Part shown: piece after piece, positions 17,800 to 25,496 of the stretch
How the letters are laid out: every line of letters begins with the position of its first letter
How positions within the stretch are numbered: position 1 is the first letter of the stretch
Translations under genes and position numbers: made by a program
Notes under the pieces: generated by a model
What the model saw: the letters and a program-made list of their open reading frames with translations, nothing else
Database searches by the model: none
Told to the model about the DNA's origin: nothing
DNA from: Bog-756 sp963769905
GTDB taxonomy: Bacteria; Actinomycetota; Acidimicrobiia; Acidimicrobiales; RAAP-2
Direction of reading: 5' to 3'
NCBI GenBank assembly: GCA_963769905.1
Contig: CAVYNG010000002.1
Location: 1,054,001 to 1,118,000 of the forward strand
Length of the DNA: 64,000 nt

Positions 17800-17824
17800 G
17801 CGGGTCCACGAAATGTGAACCCGC
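17800..17824. terminator. hairpin between convergent genes (possible bidirectional terminator)
   Basis: GCGGGT-C-CAC and GTG-A-ACCCGC form a ten-pair stem with one mismatch around the loop GAAAT. It lies 3 bases after the stop of the alpha/beta-hydrolase (minus strand) and about 130 bases after the Ddn-like gene (plus strand). There is no T-run, so intrinsic termination is uncertain, although many high-GC actinobacterial terminators lack one. Confidence 0.35.
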
Positions 17825-17827
17825 TCA

Positions 17828-18766
17828 TCATCCGAGAAACTCCTTGATCTTCGACGACCAGTTGGCGGCATCTGTGAACACGAACGCGTGCCCCGCGTCC
17901 GGGTACACCACCAGCGTCGAGTGGGCAATCATCGTATGCAGGGTGTAGGCATTCCCCACCGGGGTTAACTCGTCATCGCGACCATCGCCGATGAGGGTCG
18001 GGAGCTTGATGGTGTCGACTCTCATGCCAGCCGGGTCCTGACCCAGCGCCCAGTTCAAGTCAGCCTGGGCCTGCGCACTCGTCACTGTCGGCGATGCGGT
18101 GTAAGTGTGCGGGTAGTCGATCATCTGAGTGTTGTAGACGGGAATTTCTTTCCACTGATCTGGCGGAAACTCTGTTTCCTCTCCCTCGATACCGCTCTTC
18201 GGGTTGAGGAGACTCGTAATGGCCGAGCCCGACGGGATGGTCCACTTGCCGTTGCCGGGATAGGTGGCGTCGAGGATCAGCTTGCTCACGTCCGTCGGAT
18301 GCAGGACGGCGAGGGCTTGGGCAACCATTCCGCCCAGCGACCAGCCAAGTACGTAGGTCTCTCCAAGATGAGACGCGTGAATGAACGCGTCGGTCTGATC
18401 GGCCATGGCCGAAATGGCGAGTGTCCCCGGTACTGGGCTGATGCCGGGTAGGGAAGAAGTCTTCCCGACGCCGGCATTATCGAAGGTGATGACGCGGTAT
18501 TTCTGAGCAAGAGAGTCAACGAACTGCGCAGGCCACTCGTCCATGCTGCCGCCGGTGCCCATGATCATCAGGAGTGTCGGCCCGCGGCCGACACTCCGGT
18601 ACCCCACGGTGCCATCGCTGGTGCGAACCGCCCGCACTGGAGTAGCCGCGACCGAAGAGGCAGAAGGTGGGGAGGCGGCTGACGACGACTTGGGAGTGGA
18701 ACTACCGCAGGCGGCAGCCAGGAGAGCCACGAATACGAGCACGAAACAGAGCTTCCGGATCGGCAC
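17828..18766 (-). CDS. secreted alpha/beta-hydrolase lipoprotein
   Basis: The 312-residue protein has a signal peptide ending in the lipobox LLAAAC (Cys20), then a Ser/Ala-rich linker and an alpha/beta-hydrolase domain. The nucleophile elbow is GWSLGGM, the acid is in GDGRDDEL, and the catalytic His is in DAGHAFV near the C terminus. It is probably anchored outside the cytoplasmic membrane and hydrolyses an ester or similar bond; the substrate is unknown. Base composition looks slightly less GC-rich than the flanking catabolic genes. It is at the left side of the zone with broken genes. Confidence 0.88.
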   Translation of the reverse strand: MPIRKLCFVLVFVALLAAACGSSTPKSSSAASPPSASSVAATPVRAVRTSDGTVGYRSVGRGPTLLMIMGTGGSMDEWPAQFVDSLAQKYRVITFDNAGVGKTSSLPGISPVPGTLAISAMADQTDAFIHASHLGETYVLGWSLGGMVAQALAVLHPTDVSKLILDATYPGNGKWTIPSGSAITSLLNPKSGIEGEETEFPPDQWKEIPVYNTQMIDYPHTYTASPTVTSAQAQADLNWALGQDPAGMRVDTIKLPTLIGDGRDDELTPVGNAYTLHTMIAHSTLVVYPDAGHAFVFTDAANWSSKIKEFLG

Positions 18767-18930
18767 GGTCTCATGATAAGTGGGTCAGCGTATAGGCGAC
18801 CTCGTGATCTGAGTGATCCGCGCCAGTTCAGAGGTCGACGATTGACGGACGCGCGTTCCGTGAGACCTGCGGCGGATCGGTTGGGGATGCAACGGGCACC
18901 ATGCACAGATGTAGGGTCAGTCGGGTGGAG

Positions 18931-19395
18931 TTAGAGGCTTTGGGTGAGTCCCCCGTCGATTATGTAATCGGCGCCGGTGACATTGGCGCTTCTATCGCTC
19001 ACTAGAGAGACGATGAGGTCGGCTACTTCTTGTGGCGTGGTGAACCTGCCGGTGGCGGTGTCGCGTACTGCGCTCTGTTCGTAGTCGGCAGCAGCTTCGA
19101 TCATGCCGGGCAGCGCTGCACGGGCGGTCCGAACGGCGGCCATGAGTGTGAGGTTGAGTGAGTTAGCCCATTGGTCGTCGGTCACGGATCCCGATCCGCC
19201 CGTCCGGGGGGTTACTGCGCCGGCGTTGTTGATGAGAATGTCGATAGGTCCTTTATCGAGGGCGGTCTGGATGAGCTGGCTCGGGCCGACGACCGATGCC
19301 AGGTCTACTTGAACATCTGATAGGCACACTGTCAGGCCGATTCCTCTGCTTGCGCCCGTCACTACGGCCCGCTTTCCAGCCAGCCCGAGATCCAC
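18931..19395 (-). pseudogene. short-chain dehydrogenase with two internal in-frame deletions
   Basis: The 154-residue frame keeps the SDR start (GKRAVVTGASRGIGL), the NNAG segment (ILINNAGAVTP) and the SDR C terminus (VTGADYIIDGGLTQSL). Right after the nucleotide motif the next 20-30 residues are missing (GIGL runs straight into a DVQVDL segment). The whole Ser-Tyr-Lys active-site region between ALPGMIEAA and the C-terminal part is also gone. Normal SDRs have about 250 residues. Because the catalytic Tyr and Lys are absent, the product cannot be an active dehydrogenase, even though the frame is open. I treat it as a decayed gene. Confidence 0.78.
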
Positions 19396-19424
19396 CGTGG
19401 TGCTCCCTTCAGTGATCGGTCAGG

Positions 19425-19529
19425 TCAGCGCCCATTGTTGCCGAGCCATTCGAGAACCGCCGCAGCGACGTCTTTCCGGCCGCTATCGATTGTGAGCGAA
19501 TGGCCACGTCCGTCGAAAATCCGGTCCCG
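19425..19529 (-). pseudogene. C-terminal relic of an alpha/beta-hydrolase
   Basis: The last 34 codons of a minus-strand frame read like the end of a haloperoxidase-type alpha/beta-hydrolase: DGRGHSLTIDS with the catalytic His, then DVAAAVLEWL and a stop at 19425. No hydrolase sequence is recognisable upstream in any frame; the adjacent SRPBCC gene stops at 19612. The relic supports local gene loss. Confidence 0.55.
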
Positions 19530-19611
19530 GCGTGTGGAGGCGTTTGCTCGGTGTCCCTTCCGGCAGGTCCAGGTCAGGGTCAGGTTGTGGGCTGGGGGGA
19601 GTGCGGGCTGT

Positions 19612-20085
19612 TCAGAAGGCAACCAGGTCAGCGAGGTGGGCGAGCGAGTTGCCCAGATGGTCCGGAGGGAACGGCGGGAAACCGATGTGCTCGCGGATGG
19701 GGTCCGGGACTGCCGACCAGTCATAGGAGAGCGTGACTGTGGTGTTCGAGGGTCCAGCCGGCGTGAGGTCGTAGCGCCAGGTCCAGCCGCCGAAGTCCAG
19801 AGCACCGTCGCCGACGGCATAACCTGGCTTCCACGAAATGGTGCTCGGCCGGTCGAACTTCTGGACCTGGTTGGCCATCTGGTAGTTGCCGTCTGGGTGG
19901 TCCGGGTGGTACATGGACATCCGGAAAATCTGCCCTGCGGCGCTCAATGGCTTGCTGTCGAGGCTTTCGCGGACCCAGCCGGTGCCATCGATCGCGGCGT
20001 GGTTCGCCGGATCGGCAAGGACTGCGAAGATGGCCTCCGCCGGAGCCCTGATGACCGTGGTGGCGCTGACGCTATCGTCGGCCAT
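19612..20085 (-). CDS. SRPBCC-family (START/polyketide cyclase-like) protein
   Basis: The 157-residue protein begins with the family pattern SATTVIRAPAEAIFAVLAD and has the expected later strands WTWRYDLTPAG and TVTLSYDW, spanning a complete helix-grip fold. Such proteins bind hydrophobic ligands in a central cavity; some are cyclases or carriers, most have unknown roles. ATG 20085 has AGGAGGTAG about 6 bases upstream. It appears intact although its neighbours on both sides are broken. Confidence 0.85.
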   Translation of the reverse strand: MADDSVSATTVIRAPAEAIFAVLADPANHAAIDGTGWVRESLDSKPLSAAGQIFRMSMYHPDHPDGNYQMANQVQKFDRPSTISWKPGYAVGDGALDFGGWTWRYDLTPAGPSNTTVTLSYDWSAVPDPIREHIGFPPFPPDHLGNSLAHLADLVAF

Positions 20086-20213
20086 GTAGCTACCTCCTCA
20101 GGAGCTGAGCTTGTCACCGGTTCTGACGTCCGCCAGGTCCGGAACTAATCGCTGGCGTTGCCACCGCCCAGCCGACGGCCACCCGCCAGTTGATGCGAAA
20201 GGAAGAGGACCTA

Positions 20214-20608
20214 TGCCCGACGACGACTCAGGTGCCTCGATCGACGACCGTCACCTCCTATTGGTCGGAGCCGGGCGCGGTCTTGGACTGGCGATCGCAC
20301 GTCGCTTCGGCGTCGGAGGATACGGAGTAACCCTGGTCGCTCGCAATACGGACGGCCTCGACGAGCTTGCCGACAATTTGGCTGACACCGGTGCCGAAAT
20401 CGCCACGATCTCAGCGGATGCCAGCGATCCCGAAGGCCTGCGTGACCGTATGAGTGCCCTGTACCGCAGGCACGGTGCACCAGGGCTGATCGGCTACAAC
20501 GCGGTCATGGGAGCTCCGTGCTGTTGCGCTCATAAACACGGACGTCATGCCCGATTCGCGGCGCGCGAGGCAGTCAGGCCTCGAGCCGCGTTCACGATCC
20601 CGACATGA
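20214..20608 (+). pseudogene. truncated SDR (N-terminal part only)
   Basis: ATG 20214 has GGAAGAGG about 5 bases upstream, as a real gene would. The first 100 codons are an SDR nucleotide-binding half: LLLVGAGRGLGLAIARRF, VTLVARNTDGL, and IGYNAV at the place of the NNAG motif. After about 20516 similarity stops; the frame continues through unrelated sequence to 20608 and overlaps the 3' end of the convergent GH15 gene at 20545. No catalytic Tyr-xxx-Lys is present. The break next to the GH15 end suggests a deletion or rearrangement junction near 20517-20544. Confidence 0.7.
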
Positions 20609-22326
20609 GTGAAGGCTTGGGGAAAGTTACCGAGCAGGCGTCGGCGGACCGGGTCGTACTCCTCGGAGATGAGTCCGACGTCGTTCACCAGGGCGATAAC
20701 CCGTCGGAAGACGGCCGTTGCATCTTCGAGCCGGCCCATCAGCCGTAGGCAGCCGATGAGCCAGAGGGTGCACGGGAGGAACATTCCTTCGCGGCCCGGC
20801 AAACCATCCACCCCTGATTCATTCGCGTAGCGGACGACGAACCCGTCGATCATGAGGTGCTCTTGGATGGCATCGACGGTCCGGACGACTCGTTCGTCGT
20901 CGGCGGAGAGGAACCCAACGAGTGGCATCATCAGCAGGCTGGCATCGAGTTCGACGGCGCCGTAGTACTGGGTGAACGCCCCGACGTCGGCGTTCCACCC
21001 CTTCTCGCAAACCTCGGCGTGGATCGCATCCCGGACGACACGCCACTCCTCGGCCGGTCCCTCCAGTCCGTGCACTTCGACACCGCGGACGGCTCGGTCG
21101 AAGGCAACCCAGGTCATGACCTTGGAATGTGTGAACGGCCGACGAGGACCACGGACTTCCCAGATTCCGTCGTCCGGATCGGACCAATGGTCGACGAGGA
21201 AGCCCATGATCGCCACCTGGATCCGCCAGATGACCTCGTGAACGGCGATGCCGTGGGAGCGAGCGCGGTCGATTGAGTCCATGAGCTCCCCATAGACATC
21301 GAGTTGAAACTGACCGGATGCGGCGTTTCCTATCCGCACCGGCGAAGATCCCTCGTAGCCGGGGAGCCAGCCGACTTCCTGCTCGGTCAGACGACGTTCA
21401 CCGGCTGGTCCGTACATGATCTGCAATTGCTTGGGATCGCCGGCGGCCACGCGCCCCAGCCATGCCAGCCAGCTCTCCGCTTCTCCAAGCAGACCCGATC
21501 CGAGGAGGGACTCGAGGGTCAACGCCGCATCGCGGACCCAGCAATAGCGGTAGTCCCAGTTGCGCACGCCCCCGAGCGATTCTGGGAGCGATGTCGTCGG
21601 GGCCGCGACGATGCCCCCGGTGGGACCGTAGGTCAGCCCCTTCAAGGTAATGAGCGACCGTAAGGCAAGGTCTTCCCATTCGCCGTGCACCGGCAGAACC
21701 CCTGCACACCAATCGTCCCAGAACTTGATGGTCTCCTCGAGCGCCCGTGCGGTGTCAAGCACGAAAGGTGGATCCTCGTGGGACTGGTACCAGGCAAGGA
21801 CAAAAGCCACCTCCTCCCCGGCATGGACCGTGAACTTGCCCTCGTGGCGCATTTTGAGGCCGTCGAGCTCGATGGGGGAGTCGAAAACGAGGGCATTCGG
21901 CCCGGCGATGGCGGTGAGACCGCGGTCCGTGCGTCGAACCCATGGAACGTCGTAGCCATACTCGAAGCGCATCACCAACTCGGTCCGCATCTGCACGTCG
22001 CCTTCGACGCCCCGGACGATCCGGACGACTCTCGGATGATGATGCCGGGGAGGCATGAAGTCGATGAGCTGCACGACCCCGCTCGCAGTCGTGATCTCGG
22101 TCTCGAGCACCATCGATCTACTCCGATAGCGGCGAAGGTGAGACGTAACCTCGTCGTCAGCGACGATCTGCCAGCGGCCGTGGTTGTTCTCTCCGAGCAG
22201 TTTTGTGAAGCAACTCCCTGAGTCGAAGCGCGGAAGGCAAAGCCAATCGATGGAACCGTCTCGCCCGACGAGCGCAGCGGTCTCGGTGTCGCCGATCATC
22301 GCGTAGTCCTCGATGGCTTGTGTCAT
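20545..22326 (-). CDS. glycoside hydrolase family 15 (glucoamylase/trehalase-like)
   Basis: The 593-residue cytoplasmic protein is full length for actinobacterial GH15 enzymes. The N terminus reads IEDYAMIGDTETAALVGRDG, the (alpha/alpha)6 barrel contains GGVRNWDYRYCWVRDA, the likely general acid is the Glu in GIWEVRGP, and the likely general base is in SEEYDP; the end GNFPQAFTHVGIVNAA is typical. It would hydrolyse alpha-1,4-glucan or trehalose. ATG 22326 has GGAGG close upstream; the frame extends 3 codons to a TTG. It is a carbon-storage type gene unrelated to the catabolic clusters. Confidence 0.93.
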   Translation of the reverse strand: MTQAIEDYAMIGDTETAALVGRDGSIDWLCLPRFDSGSCFTKLLGENNHGRWQIVADDEVTSHLRRYRSRSMVLETEITTASGVVQLIDFMPPRHHHPRVVRIVRGVEGDVQMRTELVMRFEYGYDVPWVRRTDRGLTAIAGPNALVFDSPIELDGLKMRHEGKFTVHAGEEVAFVLAWYQSHEDPPFVLDTARALEETIKFWDDWCAGVLPVHGEWEDLALRSLITLKGLTYGPTGGIVAAPTTSLPESLGGVRNWDYRYCWVRDAALTLESLLGSGLLGEAESWLAWLGRVAAGDPKQLQIMYGPAGERRLTEQEVGWLPGYEGSSPVRIGNAASGQFQLDVYGELMDSIDRARSHGIAVHEVIWRIQVAIMGFLVDHWSDPDDGIWEVRGPRRPFTHSKVMTWVAFDRAVRGVEVHGLEGPAEEWRVVRDAIHAEVCEKGWNADVGAFTQYYGAVELDASLLMMPLVGFLSADDERVVRTVDAIQEHLMIDGFVVRYANESGVDGLPGREGMFLPCTLWLIGCLRLMGRLEDATAVFRRVIALVNDVGLISEEYDPVRRRLLGNFPQAFTHVGIVNAARGLTASRAANRA

Positions 22327-22856
22327 GGCCTCCAACCTTAGGTACGGCTGATCCCGAAAGTCACGGGTGCGAATCTTCGCCTTGCTCGATTGAAGCTGGA
22401 CACCAGGTCGCGACGCGTCGGCTGGTCCCGCCCCGTGTGCGGCTCGGGGAGCTTCACTGGTTCGGTTGGACGAAGAGGCCCGTAGCGTGATTCCGTTGGG
22501 GGCGAGACCCGAGGTGCGGGCCGCTCGGGTGCGTCGGTCCAGGGCTTGGGTCAGGTCAGGTCAGGTCAGCTGCTCGTTATTCGTCCTTTATCGTCGCGGT
22601 CCTACCGCCCTCAGCCGACCGGCTTGAGTGTCATGGCCGACGTTGTGGTGTTGATCCAGAGATCTGCCTGGACAAATGGCCCACTGCGATCGAGGCGGCC
22701 GCACCAGTGTTCGATAGGGAACCGCAGCGCCTCCCATGAGTCTCAACCTGGCACTTGTGACGCACTCTGAACCAGGTCGGTCAGTCGTGCTTGGACCCAG
22801 ACCGCGCCCCGTCGTCCATTGCGCCAGCCGGTCGGGTCCATCGTGAACTCACCGGA
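22327..22856. other. gene-poor stretch with no supported gene
   Basis: About 530 bases separate the GH15 gene from a small membrane-protein gene. A plus-strand frame of 74 codons at 22546-22770 has no recognisable features. On the minus strand, 22622-22754 gives a short coherent frame (SWEALRFPIEHWCGRL then ADLWINTTTSAM) with no start codon, which could be the tail of a lost gene; I cannot identify it. The stretch also holds a pentanucleotide repeat. The promoter of the GH15 gene must lie at the left end. Confidence 0.5.
22549..22568. repeat. four tandem copies of GGTCA
   Basis: The pentamer GGTCA occurs four times without interruption, inside the non-coding stretch between the GH15 and membrane-protein genes. 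Further single GGTC/GGTCAG copies occur near 22775-22785. The unit could be a simple-sequence repeat or a half-site array for a regulator. Confidence 0.6.
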
Positions 22857-23381
22857 CTACTGGAGCGATCTGTCCTCGTGCAGGGCCACCAGCAGCAACC
22901 AAGCTCCAGAAATCAAGAGAGCCAAAGAGATGATCAATCCGACCGCTGCGACATAGAGACCAGCCACAGAGCCGAGGATCAGGACAACAGCCCCTCCGAT
23001 CTCAGCGACGTAGCAGGTGACGCCCCCGGCAAGCCGGTCGGGACGAAGTTCCGACTTGCTACCGCCCCGCTTGGCGGCCTGCCCGTAATTGCGGACGTAG
23101 ATCAGGGCGGCTGCGGTCGCGACCACTAACCACTCGGTGCCCACAGCCTGGTGGCCTTGCCCACCCATTAGGGCGAGGGCACAGATCATGAACGCCGCGG
23201 TGAACCCGGTGAGCATGTTGATCGGGCGGTACCTATGCGTCGCGTTGTGCACTACGACATCGAGATTGATCGACATGGCGACGAAGACCAGCCCGGCCAA
23301 AGCCGCCGCACCACCTCCGGTCACCAGGAAGAAGTCGTGCCACTCGGCAGGGTTGTAGACGTCCGTCGCGATCATCGCCAT
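22857..23381 (-). CDS. integral membrane protein of unknown function
   Basis: The 174-residue protein begins with a cytoplasmic helix (NPAEWHDFFLVTGG) and has about five hydrophobic segments: FFLVTGGGAAALAGLVFVA, MLTGFTAAFMICALALM, a weaker one around LVVATAAALIYV, and two at the C-terminal end. The N-terminal pattern DFF-x-GGAAAALAGLVFVAMSIN is shared with small actinobacterial membrane proteins of unknown role. ATG 23381 and the in-frame ATG at 23375 are both possible starts. There is no catabolic link. Confidence 0.7.
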   Translation of the reverse strand: MAMIATDVYNPAEWHDFFLVTGGGAAALAGLVFVAMSINLDVVVHNATHRYRPINMLTGFTAAFMICALALMGGQGHQAVGTEWLVVATAAALIYVRNYGQAAKRGGSKSELRPDRLAGGVTCYVAEIGGAVVLILGSVAGLYVAAVGLIISLALLISGAWLLLVALHEDRSLQ

Positions 23382-23653
23382 CGTCGAACCACCGGCTTGG
23401 AGGCATCAGCCTATGGGGCCGGCGTGACAACAGTCTCGCGGCACGCACGAACCGCGGCGGACAAAGCGGCGCGACCCCCGCCCCCGCGGCGCGGGTCCCG
23501 TGATACAACGCGGGAGACGAGGGCGAGGGCGGAAAGCAAGCGCCACGGGAGCCCCCTGACCGGGTACCCAAGATCGCCGAGAGCCCGGCGAATGTCGATC
23601 CTGGCCAAAGGCACCTCGGCGGGTACCGCCTGCGCCCACAACCCCTTCGTGGT
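23382..23653. other. short stretch with an unsupported minus-strand frame
   Basis: A minus-strand frame at 23411-23641 (76 codons, rich in Arg, Ala and Leu, with an amphipathic RIDIRRALGDLG stretch) is open but shows no family signature or clear ribosome site. It might be a small gene, but in DNA this GC-rich such frames arise often. I see nothing else in these 270 bases. Confidence 0.3.
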
Positions 23654-23842
23654 CTACGCCGTTGTGCTCCCTTGGGCGTGAACCAGTCCAGGGGCGGCAG
23701 CCAAGGGTGGCGGATCGTACGACTCTTTTCCAGCGTCTCTCACGAGTTTCGTGGGCACGCCGTCGACCGAGATGTAACGCTCCTCGTGCATCCCGAAGGG
23801 GTCTCGATGCCAACCCCAGACAAGGGCTCCGTCGCCGTTCAT
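23654..23842 (-). CDS. small conserved-type hypothetical protein, 62 residues
   Basis: The protein reads WGWHRDPFGMHEERYISVDG, then GVPTKLVRDAGKESYDPPP. The WxxDPFGxHExRY pattern followed by a PTxLVRD segment is a recurring theme of short actinobacterial proteins of unknown function, which makes this frame believable despite its length. ATG 23842 has only a weak upstream purine run. It stands alone between a membrane protein and a short gene fragment. Confidence 0.6.
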   Translation of the reverse strand: MNGDGALVWGWHRDPFGMHEERYISVDGVPTKLVRDAGKESYDPPPLAAAPGLVHAQGSTTA

Positions 23843-23902
23843 CGTAGGCAGTTTACCTGACGTTCACCTTCGTGTCACGCTTTGTTTACCTTGCGGCGGC
23901 GG

Positions 23903-24052
23903 TTATCGAGCGTGGTCCGGGTCCGACAACACTGACCCGTAGCCCCAGTGTGCCGTCCGAACGACCTCGTAGACGGCCTTGGCCAGGTCAGGAGGATCTT
24001 CCTCGGGGAAGGACATCGCGCCGCCATCGAACGAGATCAGGTATCGCGTCAT
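23903..24052 (-). CDS. 49-residue protein resembling the N terminus of a YCII-related protein
   Basis: The frame starts MTRYLISFDGGAMSFPEEDP and continues to a TAA at 23903. The opening strand followed by an acidic loop resembles the start of YCII-related (DGPF-type) proteins, which are normally about 100-120 residues. This one ends after the first betaalpha unit, so it may be a truncated relic. GGAG lies about 10 bases upstream of ATG 24052. Confidence 0.4.
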   Translation of the reverse strand: MTRYLISFDGGAMSFPEEDPPDLAKAVYEVVRTAHWGYGSVLSDPDHAR

Positions 24053-24080
24053 CTCACGACTCCGCGTTTCCGGCGACCCT

Positions 24081-25466
24081 TCACGACGGGACTGCGAGCT
24101 CCCCGATCAGCGAATGGACGGGGAGTCCGTCGACCACGGTGGCCGCGACCCTCGGTCGTTCGAGCAGCGAGTCCCAGCCGTCGTTGAGGACCACCAGGTC
24201 GGCTGGAGATCCCGGCTGCAACACGGTCTGGAGCGGTGTTCCCCGGCGATCGGGGGTGAAGAGGTCGAGCGCCGTCTCGGGCTCGACCCCCTCTGCGGTG
24301 TTCACCGTCCGGCCCGAGCTTGTTCGGCGCTGCACCGCCGCGGCGATGGTGAGCCAGGGATCGAGGGGCCCGTACGGCGCGTCCGAGCTCAGCCGTACCG
24401 GAATGCCCGCCGCGAGGAATGACGCGAGGCGGTGGAGATCGCCCTCCTCGGAAGGCTCGATCTCGGCGAGGTATCGGTCTCCTCGGGTCGCAACCAGCCC
24501 CGGTTGAACGGTCACGCTGACCCCGCTTTCGGCGAGCAGACCGACGACGTCCTCGCCCACCAGCGAAGCGTGCTCCACTCGATCGGTCCGGCTCAGTCCG
24601 GACACGAGGGCCAGCACCACACTCGCCGAGTCGAGGCAATGGACGGCGACCGGTCGACCTCGCGCGTGGGCTTCCCTGACCCGGGTGGAGAGTTCGTCGG
24701 AAGAGGGGAGCTGTGTCTCGTCGAGCACGATCTTCACGGGACCGAGCTCGACCCCGTCGACCGCTCGTATCTCCGGGCCCGCTGTCATCGCGGTGAGCTT
24801 CTGGGGAAGACCGGTTTGGGCGAGGATCTCGAGCTCCTCGACGCCGTTGGTGACCGTTGCGTCGGTGACCGCGACGACCCCACGCTCGGCCAGCCAGTGA
24901 CCGACCCTGAGCACATCGGGCGGTCGGCTCGGGATGCGGGCCCGGAGCCAGGCGTCGAGCCGGTAGAGCACTCCGGTCGCCCGTCGTGTCCCGTCCAGAG
25001 AGATCCCGGCGGGCCATTCAGTGGGGTTCGCCGGCAAGACCTGCTCGAGGCCGGCCGAGTCGAGGGCCCAGAGCATGCCGGTCCTGTCCTGTATCCGGAG
25101 AGGCCCGGCCGCGCTCTCGTCGAGGCGGTGCCGGTCGAGAGGACCGCTCGTCGTCATGTCGTAGCCGAAGCCCCGGATCCACCCCTCGGGTTGGCGCACC
25201 CGCGCGGACCCGAGCGCCGGGGCGAGCCCGCCCGCGGCTGCGAGCGCGTCGGGGGAGCAGTCGAGCGAGTCCCACGCGGCGGCCTGGGACATCAGGTGGA
25301 GATGATGGTCGGCGAGCCCGGGGAGTGTAGGACGACCCTCGAGATCCACCACGTGCTGGATCGGGTCGCGGGCGCGAGCCGCATCGACCAACCGGCCGTC
25401 TTGGACGACGATGTCGACTTCGATGCCGGGCGCGGTCGAGGCCCGTCGCAGGAGCCAGGCCGTCAT
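24081..25466 (-). CDS. amidohydrolase family 3 protein (YtcJ-like)
   Basis: The 461-residue protein has the composite amidohydrolase fold: an N-terminal beta-sandwich ending DLEGRPTLPGLADHHLHL with the HxH metal pair, a KIVLDET segment with the probable bridging Lys, PVAVHCLDSAS and EHASLVG with the two barrel His, and LSSDAPYGP with the catalytic Asp. A late GSPADLVVLND closes the sandwich. It would hydrolyse an amide or lactone bond; the substrate is unknown. It lies 30 bases downstream of another amidohydrolase on the same strand, so the two are probably co-transcribed from the promoter at 26694-26722. Confidence 0.9.
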   Translation of the reverse strand: MTAWLLRRASTAPGIEVDIVVQDGRLVDAARARDPIQHVVDLEGRPTLPGLADHHLHLMSQAAAWDSLDCSPDALAAAGGLAPALGSARVRQPEGWIRGFGYDMTTSGPLDRHRLDESAAGPLRIQDRTGMLWALDSAGLEQVLPANPTEWPAGISLDGTRRATGVLYRLDAWLRARIPSRPPDVLRVGHWLAERGVVAVTDATVTNGVEELEILAQTGLPQKLTAMTAGPEIRAVDGVELGPVKIVLDETQLPSSDELSTRVREAHARGRPVAVHCLDSASVVLALVSGLSRTDRVEHASLVGEDVVGLLAESGVSVTVQPGLVATRGDRYLAEIEPSEEGDLHRLASFLAAGIPVRLSSDAPYGPLDPWLTIAAAVQRRTSSGRTVNTAEGVEPETALDLFTPDRRGTPLQTVLQPGSPADLVVLNDGWDSLLERPRVAATVVDGLPVHSLIGELAVPS

Positions 25467-25496
25467 CGGTCGAGATCGGCCCGGTTCAGGGCCGGG

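Noticed and set aside
17800..17824. Strong rho-independent terminator
   Set aside because: The hairpin is real, but there is no following T-run, so only a tentative call is made.
22546..22770. 74-codon plus-strand frame
   Set aside because: No family feature, no ribosome site, and it spans the GGTCA repeat.
22327..22856. Insertion-sequence remnant
   Set aside because: I found no transposase motif or terminal inverted repeats, only short incoherent frames.
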